From NCBI RefSeq assembly GCF_900090295.1, contig NZ_LT607753.1, positions 2,604,001-2,668,000 on the forward strand: 64,000 nt of DNA, given 5' to 3'. This stretch comes from Micromonospora coxensis. GTDB lineage: Bacteria; Actinomycetota; Actinomycetes; Mycobacteriales; Micromonosporaceae. Position 1 is the first letter of the stretch; each line of letters begins with the position of its first letter. The notes under the pieces were generated by a model. The model did no database searches and was not told the origin of the DNA. It saw nothing but the letters and a program-made list of their open reading frames with translations. Made by a program: the position numbers and the translations under genes. Positions 46,287 to 54,858 of the stretch are shown here, piece after piece.

Positions 46287-47063
46287 GTGCAGGAAGACAA
46301 CAACACCCGCAACGAGAAGATCGCTGCCGCCCCGGCGCGGCACCGGCGCCCGCGCCGCCCTGGGCGCGCCCTCGTCGTCGGCGCGGTCGCCCTGGTCGGC
46401 CTCGGCCTCGCCGGCGCCTCGGCCGTCGCGCTCGACGCCGACGACCGCCCCGCCCCGACCGCCGTCGCGCTCGACGCCCAGGCCCGGGCCGAGGCCGACG
46501 CCCGCGCCGACCGCTCGGACCGGGAGCCGATCGCCCCGGCCGGCCCGTCGGTCACCGCCAGCCCGACCACGGCGAGCCCGAGCGCCAGCCCGACGCCGAA
46601 GCCCACCAGGAAGGCCACCCCGAAGCCCACGCCGACGCGGACCGCGACGGCGAAGCCGAAGCCGTCCTGGGTCCTCCCGATGAAGGGCGCGGAGATCACC
46701 TCCTGCTACGGCCCGCGCTGGGGCACCCTGCACGCCGGCATCGACTTCGCCATGCCCGCCGGCACCCCGGTCCGCGCCGCCTTCGGCGGCACCGTCGAGA
46801 AGGCCGGCGACGTCGGCGACGGGTACGGCATCTCCGTCGTGGTCGACCACGGCAACGGCTACCTGACCCACTACGCCCACCTGAGCACCGCCAAGGTGAG
46901 CGTGGGCGAGAAGGTGGGGGCCGGGGAGACCATCGGCCTGGAGGGCTCCACCGGCGACTCCACCGGTCCGCACCTGCACTTCGAGGTGCACCAGGGCCAG
47001 ATGTGGAACCAGATCGACCCGGGGCCGTTCCTGCGCGCCCGGGGCCTCGACGTGGGCTGCTGA
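46287..47063 (+). CDS. M23 peptidase (LytM-type), membrane-anchored
   Basis: 258 residues from GTG 46287. One N-terminal membrane helix (ALVVGAVALVGLGLAGASAV), a long Ala/Asp then Thr/Pro/Lys-rich linker (about 50-130) that could span the wall, and an M23 domain from about 135. Zinc ligands are seen in HAGIDFAMPAG (H, D), HYAHL and HLHFEVH. It is a paralogue of the preceding gene, with 215 bp and a terminator between, so it is transcribed separately. Likely acts on peptidoglycan. Confidence 0.88.
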   Translation: MQEDNNTRNEKIAAAPARHRRPRRPGRALVVGAVALVGLGLAGASAVALDADDRPAPTAVALDAQARAEADARADRSDREPIAPAGPSVTASPTTASPSASPTPKPTRKATPKPTPTRTATAKPKPSWVLPMKGAEITSCYGPRWGTLHAGIDFAMPAGTPVRAAFGGTVEKAGDVGDGYGISVVVDHGNGYLTHYAHLSTAKVSVGEKVGAGETIGLEGSTGDSTGPHLHFEVHQGQMWNQIDPGPFLRARGLDVGC

Positions 47064-47164
47064 CGCCACGCCGCGCCCGCCGTTGCGCCCCCGAGGCTCG
47101 CGGCGGCGCGGCCGTCGGACGGCGACCCCGACCCACGAGGGCCGCAGCGCCGCGGGCGACAGGC

Positions 47165-47203
47165 GAGGGCCCGGCCCGGCGGTGTGCCGGAGCCGGGCCC
47201 CTC
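47165..47203. terminator. Hairpin between the M23 peptidase and pcrA
   Basis: GAGGGCCCGGC and GCCGGGCCCCTC pair with one bulge around an inner CCGGC/GCCGG stem. It lies 8 bp from the pcrA stop codon, between convergent genes, so it can act in both directions. Confidence 0.55.
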
Positions 47204-47210
47204 GCGTCGG

Positions 47211-49616
47211 TCAGAGCTTGTCGATCGGGGCGTGCCGGAGCACCAGCCACATGGTCTGCTCGCCGAAGTCGATCTGCGCCCGCGCGCCCGGTCCGTGCCC
47301 CTCCACGGCCAGCACCCGGCCCAGCCCGTAGCGCTGGTGGTTGACCCGGTCGCCGACCGCGACCTTCGGCCCCTGCGGCAGCTCGCTGGCGGTGGCCAGC
47401 CGGCTGGCGTCCACCCCGAGCCGCTTGGCGAGCTGCGCCGCCTTCGGCGTACCCCCGGTGAAGCCGCCACGCCCGCCGGGCGCGCGGTCCGCGCGACCCC
47501 CGACGCCGCCGCCCCCGCCGGCCCACGAGGTGTACGACCCCTCGGTGCGCTCCCAGCGGACCAGCTCCGGCGGCAGCTCCTCCAGGAACCGCGACGGCGG
47601 GTTGTAGGCCGGCTGCCCCCACGCCGAGCGGGTGACCGCGCGGGACAGGTGCAGCCGCTGCCGGGCCCGGGTGATGCCGACGTACGCCAGCCGCCGCTCC
47701 TCCTCCAGCTCGCGGGTGTCGCCGAGCGAGCGCAGGTGCGGGAAGACGCCGTCCTCCAGGCCGGTCAGGAAGACCACCGGGAACTCCAGCCCCTTGGCGG
47801 TGTGCAGCGTCATCAGGGTGACCACGCCCTGGTGGTCGGGGTCGTCGGAGGGGATCTGGTCGGCGTCGGCGACCAGCGCCACCTGCTCCAGGAAGCCGGC
47901 CACCGTGGCCCGCTCCCCCTCCTCGGCGGTCGCCTCGATCCGCTCGGTGTACTCCCGGGCGACGCTGACCAACTCCTGGAGGTTGTCCACCCGGCCGGCG
48001 TCCTGCGGGTCGAGGCTCTCCTCCAGCTCGGTGAGGTAGCCGGAGCGGGTGAGCAGCGCCTCCAGTACCTCCTCCGGCGTGCCGGTCCCGGCGAGTTCCC
48101 GGGCGCCGTCGAGCAGCGCGACGAACTCGGCGATGCCGTTGGCCGCCCGGGTGGAGATGCCCGGGGCGTCCTTCGCCCGGCGCAGCGCGGCCCCGAAGGA
48201 GATGCGGTCCCGGCTGGAGAGCGCCTCCACGCAGGCCTCGGCCCGCTCGCCGATGCCCCGGCGGGGGGTGTTCAGGATCCGGCGCAGGCTCACCGTGTCG
48301 TCGTCGTTGACCACCGCGCGCAGGTAGGCCAGCGCGTCACGGACCTCCTTGCGCTCGTAGAAGCGCACCCCGCCGACCACCTTGTACGGCAGGCCGACCC
48401 GGATGAACACCTCCTCGAAGACCCGGGACTGGGCGTTGGTGCGGTAGAAGACGGCCACGTCGCCGGGGCGGGTGTCGCCGGAGTCGACCAGCCGGTCGAT
48501 CTCCCGGGCCACCCAGTCCGCCTCGGCGTGCTCGGTGTCGGCGACGTAACCGACGATCTGCTCCCCCGCGCCCGCGTCGCTCCACAGCCGCTTCGGCTTG
48601 CGGGAGGTGTTGCGGTCGATCACCGCGTTCGCCGCGTTGAGGATGGTCTGGGTGGAGCGGTAGTTCTGCTCCAGCAGGATCGTCCGGGCGTCGGTGAAGT
48701 CCCGCTCGAACTCCAGGATGTTGCGGATCGTCGCGCCCCGGAACGCGTAGATCGACTGGTCGGCGTCACCGACCACGCAGAGCTCCGCCGGCTCCACCCC
48801 CTCGGTGCCGGAGACCAGCTCCTTGATCAGCACGTACTGGGCGTGGTTGGTGTCCTGGTACTCGTCGACCAGCACGTGCCGGAACCGACGGCGGTAGCTC
48901 TCCGCGACGTGCGGGTGCGACTGGAGCAGGTGGACCGTCGTCATGATCAGGTCGTCGAAGTCCAGCGCGTGCGCCTCGCGCAGCCGCCGCTGGTAGAGGG
49001 TGTACGCCTCGGCGAGAGCCCGCTCGTTGGGCCCCTTGGCCCGGCCGGCGAACTCCTCCGGGTCGACCAGTTCGTTCTTCAGGTTGGAGACCTGGGCGGC
49101 CAGCCCTCGCGCCGGGTAGCGCTTCGGGTCGAGGTCCAACTCCCGGGCGACCATCTGCATCAGCCGGCGCGAGTCGTCCGCGTCGTAGATGGAGAAGGTG
49201 GACTTGAGCCCGGCGTGCTCGTGCTCGGCGCGCAGGATCCGTACGCAGGCGGAGTGGAAGGTGGAGACCCACATCAGCCGGGCGCGCGGGCCGACCAGGT
49301 TGGCCACCCGCTCCTTCATCTCCCCGGCGGCCTTGTTGGTGAAGGTGATCGCGATGATCTCGCCCGGGTGCACGTCCCGCGCCGCGAGCAGGTAGGCGAT
49401 CCGGTGGGTGAGCACCCGGGTCTTGCCGGAACCGGCGCCGGCCACGATCAGCAGCGGCGAGCCGGCGTGGGTGACCGCGTCCCGCTGGGGGCCGTTCAAC
49501 CCCTCGACCAACTGCTGCGGATCGAGGTGCGAGACGGCGGAACCCGGCCGACGCGGCGGGGTCCGGGCCGGCTCGGGCGCGGGCGGGGACGCGGGGATGT
49601 CGAAGAGAGGATGCAT
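47211..49616 (-). CDS. pcrA: ATP-dependent DNA helicase UvrD/PcrA
   Basis: 801 residues. Superfamily 1 motifs in order: Q-motif LNGPQRDAV, motif I AGAGSGKTRVLTHRI, Ia ITFTNKAAGEMKERV, II VDEYQDTN, III GDADQSIYAFRGA, IV LEQNYRST, V TLMTLHTAKGLEFPVVFLTG and VI YVGITRARQRL. It unwinds DNA 3'-5' in nucleotide excision repair and replication-fork repair. The C-terminal 100 residues carry a Gly-rich linker and the tudor-like domain that contacts RNA polymerase in relatives (GDRVNHQRYGLGRVLAVEGH). Same neighbourhood as mycobacterial uvrD1. Confidence 0.95.
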   Translation of the reverse strand: MHPLFDIPASPPAPEPARTPPRRPGSAVSHLDPQQLVEGLNGPQRDAVTHAGSPLLIVAGAGSGKTRVLTHRIAYLLAARDVHPGEIIAITFTNKAAGEMKERVANLVGPRARLMWVSTFHSACVRILRAEHEHAGLKSTFSIYDADDSRRLMQMVARELDLDPKRYPARGLAAQVSNLKNELVDPEEFAGRAKGPNERALAEAYTLYQRRLREAHALDFDDLIMTTVHLLQSHPHVAESYRRRFRHVLVDEYQDTNHAQYVLIKELVSGTEGVEPAELCVVGDADQSIYAFRGATIRNILEFERDFTDARTILLEQNYRSTQTILNAANAVIDRNTSRKPKRLWSDAGAGEQIVGYVADTEHAEADWVAREIDRLVDSGDTRPGDVAVFYRTNAQSRVFEEVFIRVGLPYKVVGGVRFYERKEVRDALAYLRAVVNDDDTVSLRRILNTPRRGIGERAEACVEALSSRDRISFGAALRRAKDAPGISTRAANGIAEFVALLDGARELAGTGTPEEVLEALLTRSGYLTELEESLDPQDAGRVDNLQELVSVAREYTERIEATAEEGERATVAGFLEQVALVADADQIPSDDPDHQGVVTLMTLHTAKGLEFPVVFLTGLEDGVFPHLRSLGDTRELEEERRLAYVGITRARQRLHLSRAVTRSAWGQPAYNPPSRFLEELPPELVRWERTEGSYTSWAGGGGGVGGRADRAPGGRGGFTGGTPKAAQLAKRLGVDASRLATASELPQGPKVAVGDRVNHQRYGLGRVLAVEGHGPGARAQIDFGEQTMWLVLRHAPIDKL

Positions 49617-49800
49617 CGCACGGCGAGTCTATGCCGCCGGCCGGACACTTCCCGCCCGCGCACGCCCCGCCGTGACACCGTCACGCGGCGGACTGAGACG
49701 AACCTGTCACGGTGTCGCCCCTGGCGTGTTCGTACCCGACCCGGGACGATGACGCGGAAACCCCCGACTACTCCCCCGTACACGACTTGGGAGAACAACC

Positions 49801-51654
49801 ATGAGTCAACCGCGCTCGCGCGGTCGGGCCCTGCTGCGTCACCTCGCCGTGCCGGCCCTCGCGCTGGCCGTCGTGGCCAGCCTGCCCGCCACCGGACGGC
49901 CCGGACCGCAACCGGCCGCCACCGACGACACGGCCGGGCTCGTGCCGGTCGCCGTCTCCTACGCCGCGCCCCGCGGCGGCGAGATCAAGGGCCAGTTCCT
50001 CAGCTACAACGACTTCCACGGCGCCATCGACCCGCCCGGCGGCAGCGGCGCCGCGGTCAACGGCACCCCCGCCGGCGGCGTCGAGTACCTCGCCACCTGG
50101 CTGAGGAAGCTGCGCGCCGAGGCGAAGGCCGAGGGACGGGGCACCACCACCGTCGGCGCCGGTGACCTGATCGGCGCCACCCCGCTGGTCAGCGCCGCCT
50201 TCCACGACGAGCCGACGATCGAGCTGATGGACGAGGTCGGGCTGGACATCAGCTCGGTCGGCAACCACGAGTTCGACGAGGGCGTCGACGAGCTGATCCG
50301 GATCGACAAGGGCGGCTGCCACCCGGTCGACGGCTGCGCCGACGGCGACGGGTTCGCCGGGGCGGAGTTCACCTACCTGGCCGCCAACACCATCAGCAAG
50401 AAGACCAAGCTGCCGATCCTGCCGCCGATCGACGTGCGCTTCGTCGGGGGTGTGCCGGTCGGCTTCGTCGGGGTCACCCTGGAGGGCACCCCGGGCATCG
50501 TCAACCCGGCCGGGATCAAGGACGTCACCTTCACCGACGAGGTCCAGACCGCCAACAAGTGGGGCGGGCTGCTGAAGCTCTTCGGCGTCAAGGCGATGGT
50601 GCTGCTGGTGCACGAGGGCGGGGCCCAGAGCCCGCCGCCCGCCGCTCCCGGCGTCTCCGACTGCGCCAACTTCTCCGGCCCGATCGTGGACATCGTGCGC
50701 GGCCTGCGGCCCGAGTTCGGCGTGGTGGTCTCCGGACACACCCACCGCTTCTACTCCTGCTCGCTGCCGAACTCCTCCGGCGCGCAGAGCGTCGTCACCA
50801 GCGCCGGCAGCAACGGCCAGCTGATCACCGACATCGACTACTCGCTGGACCGGCGCACCGGCCGGTTCACCAGCATCACCGCGAAGAACGTGATCGTGGA
50901 GAACGGCGTCCGCAACGCCGACGGCACCTGGCAGCAGAGCGCCCCCGGCGTCTACGTCCGCAACCCGGACCTGGTCGACCCGGGCGCGAAGGCGCTGGCC
51001 GACAAGTACCGGGCGGCGGTCGCCCCGATCGCCAACCGGGTGGTCGGCCGGATCAGCGCGGACATCGTCCGCGACGCCCGCCCGAACGGGGAGAGCCCGC
51101 TCGGCGACGTGATCGCCGACGCGCAGCTCGCGTACACCAGGGGCGACGGGGCGCAGCTGGCGCTGATGAACCCGGGCGGGGTCCGGGCCTCCCTGTCGTA
51201 CGGGGCGTCGGCCGGGGGCGAGGCCCCGGGCGAGGTGACCTACGGCGAGGCATTCAGCGTCCAGCCGTTCAACAACCTCGTGGTCACCCAGACGCTGACC
51301 GGCGCACAGCTCAAGAACGTGCTGGAGCAGCAGTTCGTCGGCTTCAACGGGCAGACCACCCAGCGGATCCTGCAGCCGTCGGCCGGGCTGACCTACTCCT
51401 ACGACACCACCGCCCCGGCGGGCTCCCGGGTCAGCGCGCTGGCGCTGAACGGCGTCCCGGTCGACCCGGCGGCCGGCTACCGGGTCACCACGAACGACTT
51501 CCTCGCCAACGGCGGGGACGGGTTCACCGAACTGAGGGCGGGCACCGGCCGTACCACCGCTCCCGGCTTCGACGTGGACGCGCTGATCGCGTACCTGGGC
51601 GCCGGCGCTCCGGTGGGGCCGGGCCCGGCCGACCGGATCACCCGGCTGGGCTGA
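49801..51654 (+). CDS. Secreted 5'-nucleotidase/UshA-type metallophosphatase
   Basis: 617 residues. N-terminal signal peptide (about 1-30, LAVPALALAVVASLPATG). The calcineurin-like metallophosphatase domain (55-360) shows YNDFHGAI, GAGDLIG, GNHEFDEGVDE and SGHTHRFYSC; the C-terminal 5'-nucleotidase domain (from 400) shows GRISADIVRDARPNGESPLG, NPGGVRASL and FSVQPFNNLVV. It should release phosphate or nucleosides from nucleotides outside the cell. An 8-bp dyad (GACACCGT at 49674 and ACGGTGTC at 49718) lies upstream; no clear PHO box is seen. A perfect hairpin follows the stop. Confidence 0.9.
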   Translation: MSQPRSRGRALLRHLAVPALALAVVASLPATGRPGPQPAATDDTAGLVPVAVSYAAPRGGEIKGQFLSYNDFHGAIDPPGGSGAAVNGTPAGGVEYLATWLRKLRAEAKAEGRGTTTVGAGDLIGATPLVSAAFHDEPTIELMDEVGLDISSVGNHEFDEGVDELIRIDKGGCHPVDGCADGDGFAGAEFTYLAANTISKKTKLPILPPIDVRFVGGVPVGFVGVTLEGTPGIVNPAGIKDVTFTDEVQTANKWGGLLKLFGVKAMVLLVHEGGAQSPPPAAPGVSDCANFSGPIVDIVRGLRPEFGVVVSGHTHRFYSCSLPNSSGAQSVVTSAGSNGQLITDIDYSLDRRTGRFTSITAKNVIVENGVRNADGTWQQSAPGVYVRNPDLVDPGAKALADKYRAAVAPIANRVVGRISADIVRDARPNGESPLGDVIADAQLAYTRGDGAQLALMNPGGVRASLSYGASAGGEAPGEVTYGEAFSVQPFNNLVVTQTLTGAQLKNVLEQQFVGFNGQTTQRILQPSAGLTYSYDTTAPAGSRVSALALNGVPVDPAAGYRVTTNDFLANGGDGFTELRAGTGRTTAPGFDVDALIAYLGAGAPVGPGPADRITRLG

Positions 51655-51660
51655 GCGGAC

Positions 51661-51693
51661 GTCACACGGCCCCGCGCGCCGGGGCCGTGTGAC
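51661..51693 (+). terminator. Terminator hairpin after the nucleotidase gene
   Basis: GTCACACGGCCCCG and CGGGGCCGTGTGAC form a perfect 14-bp stem with a 5-nt loop, beginning 6 bp after the stop codon. Confidence 0.8.
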
Positions 51694-51714
51694 GTCCCAC
51701 GTGTTGGCGTTTCC

Positions 51715-51744
51715 TTGCGCCGCCGCCCCGACGGTCGGCATACT
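51715..51744 (+). promoter_or_regulatory. Promoter of the chorismate mutase leader
   Basis: TTGCGC (51715-51720) and CATACT (51739-51744) are 18 bp apart. Transcription should start about 7 nt later, at or next to the GTG of the leader peptide at 51752, which would make that peptide leaderless. Confidence 0.55.
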
Positions 51745-51751
51745 CGATCCC

Positions 51752-51817
51752 GTGTTCGGTCAGCGCGTCTTCTTTTACTACGGCACCGGGAGTCCGGCAG
51801 CCGTGGGTCGCGCCTGA
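51752..51817 (+). CDS. Putative Phe/Tyr leader peptide of an attenuator
   Basis: A 21-codon frame, GTG to TGA, whose codons 7-10 are TTC TTT TAC TAC, i.e. Phe-Phe-Tyr-Tyr. Only 14 bp separate its stop from a strong terminator hairpin, and the gene after that encodes chorismate mutase, which leads to Phe and Tyr. This is the standard layout of ribosome-mediated attenuation. The start has no Shine-Dalgarno sequence but sits where transcription should begin. An alternative antiterminator stem was not worked out. Confidence 0.65.
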   Translation: MFGQRVFFYYGTGSPAAVGRA

Positions 51818-51830
51818 TCGACAGACCTAC

Positions 51831-51867
51831 GAGAAAGCCCCGGGCTCCTGGAGCCCGGGGCTTTCTC
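51831..51867 (+). terminator. Attenuator terminator upstream of chorismate mutase
   Basis: GAGAAAGCCCCGGGCTC and GAGCCCGGGGCTTTCTC form a perfect 17-bp stem with a 3-nt loop, between the leader peptide and the chorismate mutase gene and in the same direction. As no other gene ends here, its place implies a regulatory role. Confidence 0.75.
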
Positions 51868-51914
51868 CGTTCCGGGATCCCGACACCGGGCACGACGTCA
51901 GGAAGGTACGACCG

Positions 51915-52259
51915 ATGATGACAGACGTGGCGGAACAGAGCGGCGACACGACGGACACGCAGGCGGGCGAGGCCGGCGGGGACACCGCGGCCCGCTTCGG
52001 CACCGACGAGCCGGGGGCCGCGGCCCGGATCGCCGCCATCCGCGAGCGCATCGACGAGATCGACCGGACGATGATCGCGCTCTGGCAGGAGCGGGCCGAA
52101 CTGTCCCGGGAGGTCGGCGCCACCCGGATGGCCTCCGGCGGCACCCGCCTCGTGCTCTCCCGGGAACGGGAGATCCTGGAACGCTTCCGCCACGCGCTCG
52201 GCGCGGACGGCACCCAGCTCGCCCTGCTCCTGCTGCGGGCCGGCCGCGGGCCGCTGTAG
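51915..52259 (+). CDS. Chorismate mutase (AroQ type)
   Basis: 114 residues. The AroQ helix pattern starts at IAAIRERIDEIDRTMIALWQ, followed by ERAELSREVGATR (Arg and Lys/Arg contacts) and SREREILERFRHALG. A disordered 35-residue head precedes it. AroQ proteins act as all-helical dimers turning chorismate into prephenate. The small actinobacterial type often depends on complex formation with DAHP synthase for activity. Probably controlled by the Phe/Tyr attenuator directly upstream. Same position relative to pcrA as Rv0948c. Confidence 0.88.
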   Translation: MMTDVAEQSGDTTDTQAGEAGGDTAARFGTDEPGAAARIAAIRERIDEIDRTMIALWQERAELSREVGATRMASGGTRLVLSREREILERFRHALGADGTQLALLLLRAGRGPL

Positions 52260-52535
52260 CACCCGCCGTACCGCCTCACGCCGCGCCGGTCCGGCCCGGG
52301 CCGCCGGTCGACATGTCGCCACCACGCCCGACCGGGCAGCGTCATCCGCTGCCCGGTCGGATCGGCACGGCTGTCCGGCAGCTGACGCCTCCCCGGCGGG
52401 CGTCCGACGACGTCGGTGGCCGGCGGGATCGGCGAACGCAGCCCGACGACACGCGGCAATCCCCTGTACGGTCGTCATGCCAACGCATTGACGTCGGACT
52501 TCGTCGACGCTGCCGGTAATTCGCCACGGACAGCC

Positions 52536-52565
52536 TTGGATCTGAATCGGAATCGGTTGTACTCT
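52536..52565 (+). promoter_or_regulatory. Promoter of the SARP regulator gene
   Basis: TTGGAT (52536-52541) and TACTCT (52560-52565) are 18 bp apart, about 105 bp before the regulator's ATG. The 52260-52670 gap holds no gene. A GGTTGTA heptamer overlaps the -10 box (52555-52561); the same heptamer occurs in the repeats before the export operon. Confidence 0.5.
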
Positions 52566-52670
52566 GCCGACACCCGCGTCGGGTGGCACGTGACGAGCGG
52601 TTGATCTTTTCCGCTTCTCATCGACCTTCGCGGCACAACTGAAGATGTCAGTCATCGTCACGGGGGACGT

Positions 52671-54557
52671 ATGAATGTCGAGTTCAAGATCCTGGGAACT
52701 GTCGAAGTTCTCCAGGACGGAGTGCCTGCGATCCTGAACGGGATGAAACCGCGCCAGTTGCTGACGGCGCTGCTCCTCACTCCGAACCGTATCGTCTCGA
52801 TAGGTTGTCTGGTCGACGCGCTCTGGGGAGACGAGCCTCCACGTTCGGCGGCGCAGAACCTCCGTACCTACGCGACCGTCATCCGCCGCAACCTGGTGGG
52901 TACGGAGTGCGGCCTGACCACCTCCCAGGCGGGTTTCCGGCTCCGGCTTCCGCCTGGTCGCCTCGACAGCGAGCAGTTCGCCGTCTCGGTCACGGCCGCC
53001 CGCGTCGCGCTCGCCGACGAGCGGACGGAGCGGGCCGTGACGTTGTTCACCGATGCGCTGGACCGCTGGCGGGGCCCCGCCGGCCAGGGCCTGCCGCGCG
53101 ACAGTTGGCTCGGCGCGGCGCTGGGAGCCCTGGACGAGCAGCGACTCACGGTGCTGGAGGAGCGTGCCGAGGCGCAGCTGCGTCTGGGGCAGCACCGCGA
53201 GGTGGCCGCCGTGCTGCCTCGTCTCGTCGGCGACCACCCGCTGCGCGAGCGGATGTGGCGACTGCTGATGCTGGCGCAGTACCGCAGCGGAGCCGTCGGC
53301 GCGGCCCTGGAGAGTTACACCCACGCCCGGTCCTGCCTCGTCGAACACCTCGGCGTCGAACCGGATCAGGAGCTGCAGGCGCTGCACCGGGCGATCCTGC
53401 GACGCGATCCCGAGCTGGCTCCACCCGCCGACTCGGTGGCGCCGGCCCGGCCTCCGGCACGCACGCCCGGACCGGTCACCACGCCGACGGACCCGTGCCC
53501 GCCCCGCCATCTTCCCGCGCCGCACGTCGTCTTCGTCGGTCGGGACCGTACCCTGGCCGAACTCGCCGACCTGCTCGCGCAGCCCACCCCGGGTCGCGCG
53601 GTGACGCTCGGCATCCACGGCACGGCCGGGATCGGGAAGTCCGCGCTCGCGCTCCAGGTGGCGCACGCCGCGGCCCGCCACTTCCCCGACGGGCAGTTCT
53701 ACGTGGACATGCGCGACGACCGCGATGCCGATGGCGACGTCTCGATCGTCCGGACCGTGCACCGGGTGCTCCGCGCCGCCGGGCAGGCCGGCCCGCTGCC
53801 GGGGGACTTCGTCGAGGCGGCCGCGCTGTTGCGGTCCTGCCTTGCCGGGCGGCGGGTGCTCACCGTGCTCGACAACGCCGCCTCCGCAGCGCACGTCTCC
53901 GCGCTGCTGCCGGCACACGAGGGATCTGCGGCCATCGTGACGAGCCAGCCCATCTCGCACTCGCCCGCCCTCAGTCACACCACGGTGCTGGCGCCGCTCG
54001 ACCGGTCGAGCGCCATGCAGGTGGTGGAGGGGATCATCGGGATCGAACGCGCCTCCGCAGCACGGGCCGCGGTCGCCGACATCGTCGACGCCTGCGCCGG
54101 GTTGCCGCTCGCCCTGACCGCCGCGGCGACCCGGCTCGCCGCCAGGACGCACTGGCCGGTGGAGACGACCCGTGACCGGCTGTTGCCGGAGCACCGACGC
54201 ATCGCCGAACTCAGCCTGGGTGAGATCTCCGTCCGCCGGTCACTGGATCACGCCGTCAACGAGGCGTCGGCGCGTCATCCGCAGGTCGTCCGCACGCTGG
54301 CCCGGCTGAGCCGATTCCGGGTCCCCTTCGACCTCGGTATGGCCCTGCACGCCTGCCAGGAACCGGCTGCCGAGACGGAGGCGGTGCTGGAGACCCTCGT
54401 CGACTTCGGGTTGCTGAGCACCGCTCCACCGCACCACTACCGGCTGCCGGACCTCATCCGCCTGTTCGCCGCGGAACTGCGTCCGGTGGACGGGAACCAG
54501 GGTCCACCGTCGGGCCTGTACGTGATGAACCCCGATCGGTGTATCACGCGCTCGTAG
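52671..54557 (+). CDS. SARP-family regulator with NB-ARC ATPase domain (AfsR-like)
   Basis: 628 residues. Residues 1-95: OmpR-type winged helix (VEFKILGTVEVLQDGVPAIL, MKPRQLLTALLLTPNRIVSI). Residues 98-245: bacterial transcriptional activation domain (RLDSEQFAVSVTAARVALAD, LGVEPDQELQALHRAIL). Residues 285-600: NB-ARC-type STAND ATPase, with P-loop GTAGIGKSALALQVA, Walker B RRVLTVLDNAA and the GLPL motif CAGLPLALTA. There is no TPR tail, so it is shorter than AfsR. SARPs activate secondary metabolite genes by binding heptamer repeats with 11-bp spacing; such repeats occur before the adjacent peptide and export genes, its likely targets. Confidence 0.92.
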   Translation: MNVEFKILGTVEVLQDGVPAILNGMKPRQLLTALLLTPNRIVSIGCLVDALWGDEPPRSAAQNLRTYATVIRRNLVGTECGLTTSQAGFRLRLPPGRLDSEQFAVSVTAARVALADERTERAVTLFTDALDRWRGPAGQGLPRDSWLGAALGALDEQRLTVLEERAEAQLRLGQHREVAAVLPRLVGDHPLRERMWRLLMLAQYRSGAVGAALESYTHARSCLVEHLGVEPDQELQALHRAILRRDPELAPPADSVAPARPPARTPGPVTTPTDPCPPRHLPAPHVVFVGRDRTLAELADLLAQPTPGRAVTLGIHGTAGIGKSALALQVAHAAARHFPDGQFYVDMRDDRDADGDVSIVRTVHRVLRAAGQAGPLPGDFVEAAALLRSCLAGRRVLTVLDNAASAAHVSALLPAHEGSAAIVTSQPISHSPALSHTTVLAPLDRSSAMQVVEGIIGIERASAARAAVADIVDACAGLPLALTAAATRLAARTHWPVETTRDRLLPEHRRIAELSLGEISVRRSLDHAVNEASARHPQVVRTLARLSRFRVPFDLGMALHACQEPAAETEAVLETLVDFGLLSTAPPHHYRLPDLIRLFAAELRPVDGNQGPPSGLYVMNPDRCITRS

Positions 54558-54560
54558 GCT
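54514..54560 (+). promoter_or_regulatory. Candidate SARP-type promoter of the first Cys-rich peptide
   Basis: GCCTGTA (54514-54520) and CGGTGTA (54537-54543) are followed after exactly 11 bp by TAGGCT (54555-54560). The TGTA-11 bp-TANNNT layout equals that of the other two sites, but the two heptamers are 23 bp apart instead of 22, and the middle one is not recognisable. The -10 box overlaps the regulator's stop codon. Confidence 0.4.
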
Positions 54561-54590
54561 CCACCCACGTCACGACGAGGGGAGGAATGC

Positions 54591-54779
54591 ATGCGGAGAC
54601 TGGCGGAGAGCATCGGGTACCGGGTGTTGACCCGGTTCCTGCCGACGGCCACCGCCTCGGCGGGAGTGTGCGGCTGCGTGCCCAACGACTGCTGGTGCCG
54701 CAGCGGCACGACACGCTGCTGCTGCAAGGCCGACTGCGTCACCGTCACCTGCTGGTGCCCGGCGGGCGGCTGCCGCTGA
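54591..54779 (+). CDS. Cys-rich peptide precursor A (62 residues, 11 Cys)
   Basis: GGGGAGG at 54579-54585 precedes ATG 54591. The N-terminal 24 residues (RLAESIGYRVLTRFLPTATA, ending ASA) are a leader without a long hydrophobic core. The remaining 38 residues carry Cys at 27, 29, 34, 36, 43, 44, 45, 49, 54, 56 and 61. The leader ends in Ala-Ser-Ala, a signal peptidase I-like site, and a signal peptidase gene is in the facing operon. It is a paralogue of the peptide at 54859. Likely a secreted disulfide-rich or modified peptide; a metallothionein-like role is the main alternative. The family is not one I recognise. Confidence 0.75.
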   Translation: MRRLAESIGYRVLTRFLPTATASAGVCGCVPNDCWCRSGTTRCCCKADCVTVTCWCPAGGCR

Positions 54780-54803
54780 GCGGCCCGCCGGCACCGTAGA
54801 CGG

Positions 54804-54837
54804 GAGTGCCCGCCCAGACACGTCTGGGCGGGCACTC
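54804..54837. terminator. Bidirectional terminator between the two Cys-rich peptide genes
   Basis: GAGTGCCCGCCCAGA and TCTGGGCGGGCACTC form a perfect 15-bp stem with a 4-nt loop. The two peptide genes are convergent on it, 24 and 21 bp away. Confidence 0.85.
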
Positions 54838-54858
54838 GCGTTGCCGTTGGCGGACGGG

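Noticed and set aside
49672..49725. PHO box before the 5'-nucleotidase gene
   Set aside because: The GTGACACCGTCAC dyad and the GACACCGT/ACGGTGTC pair are real, but they do not match the GTTCA-type direct repeats bound by PhoP in actinobacteria.
54539..54799. An 86-codon frame overlapping Cys-rich peptide A
   Set aside because: Its internal ATG at 54587 is out of frame with the peptide, the translation lacks any pattern, and the peptide frame has a paralogue at 54859 and better Shine-Dalgarno spacing.
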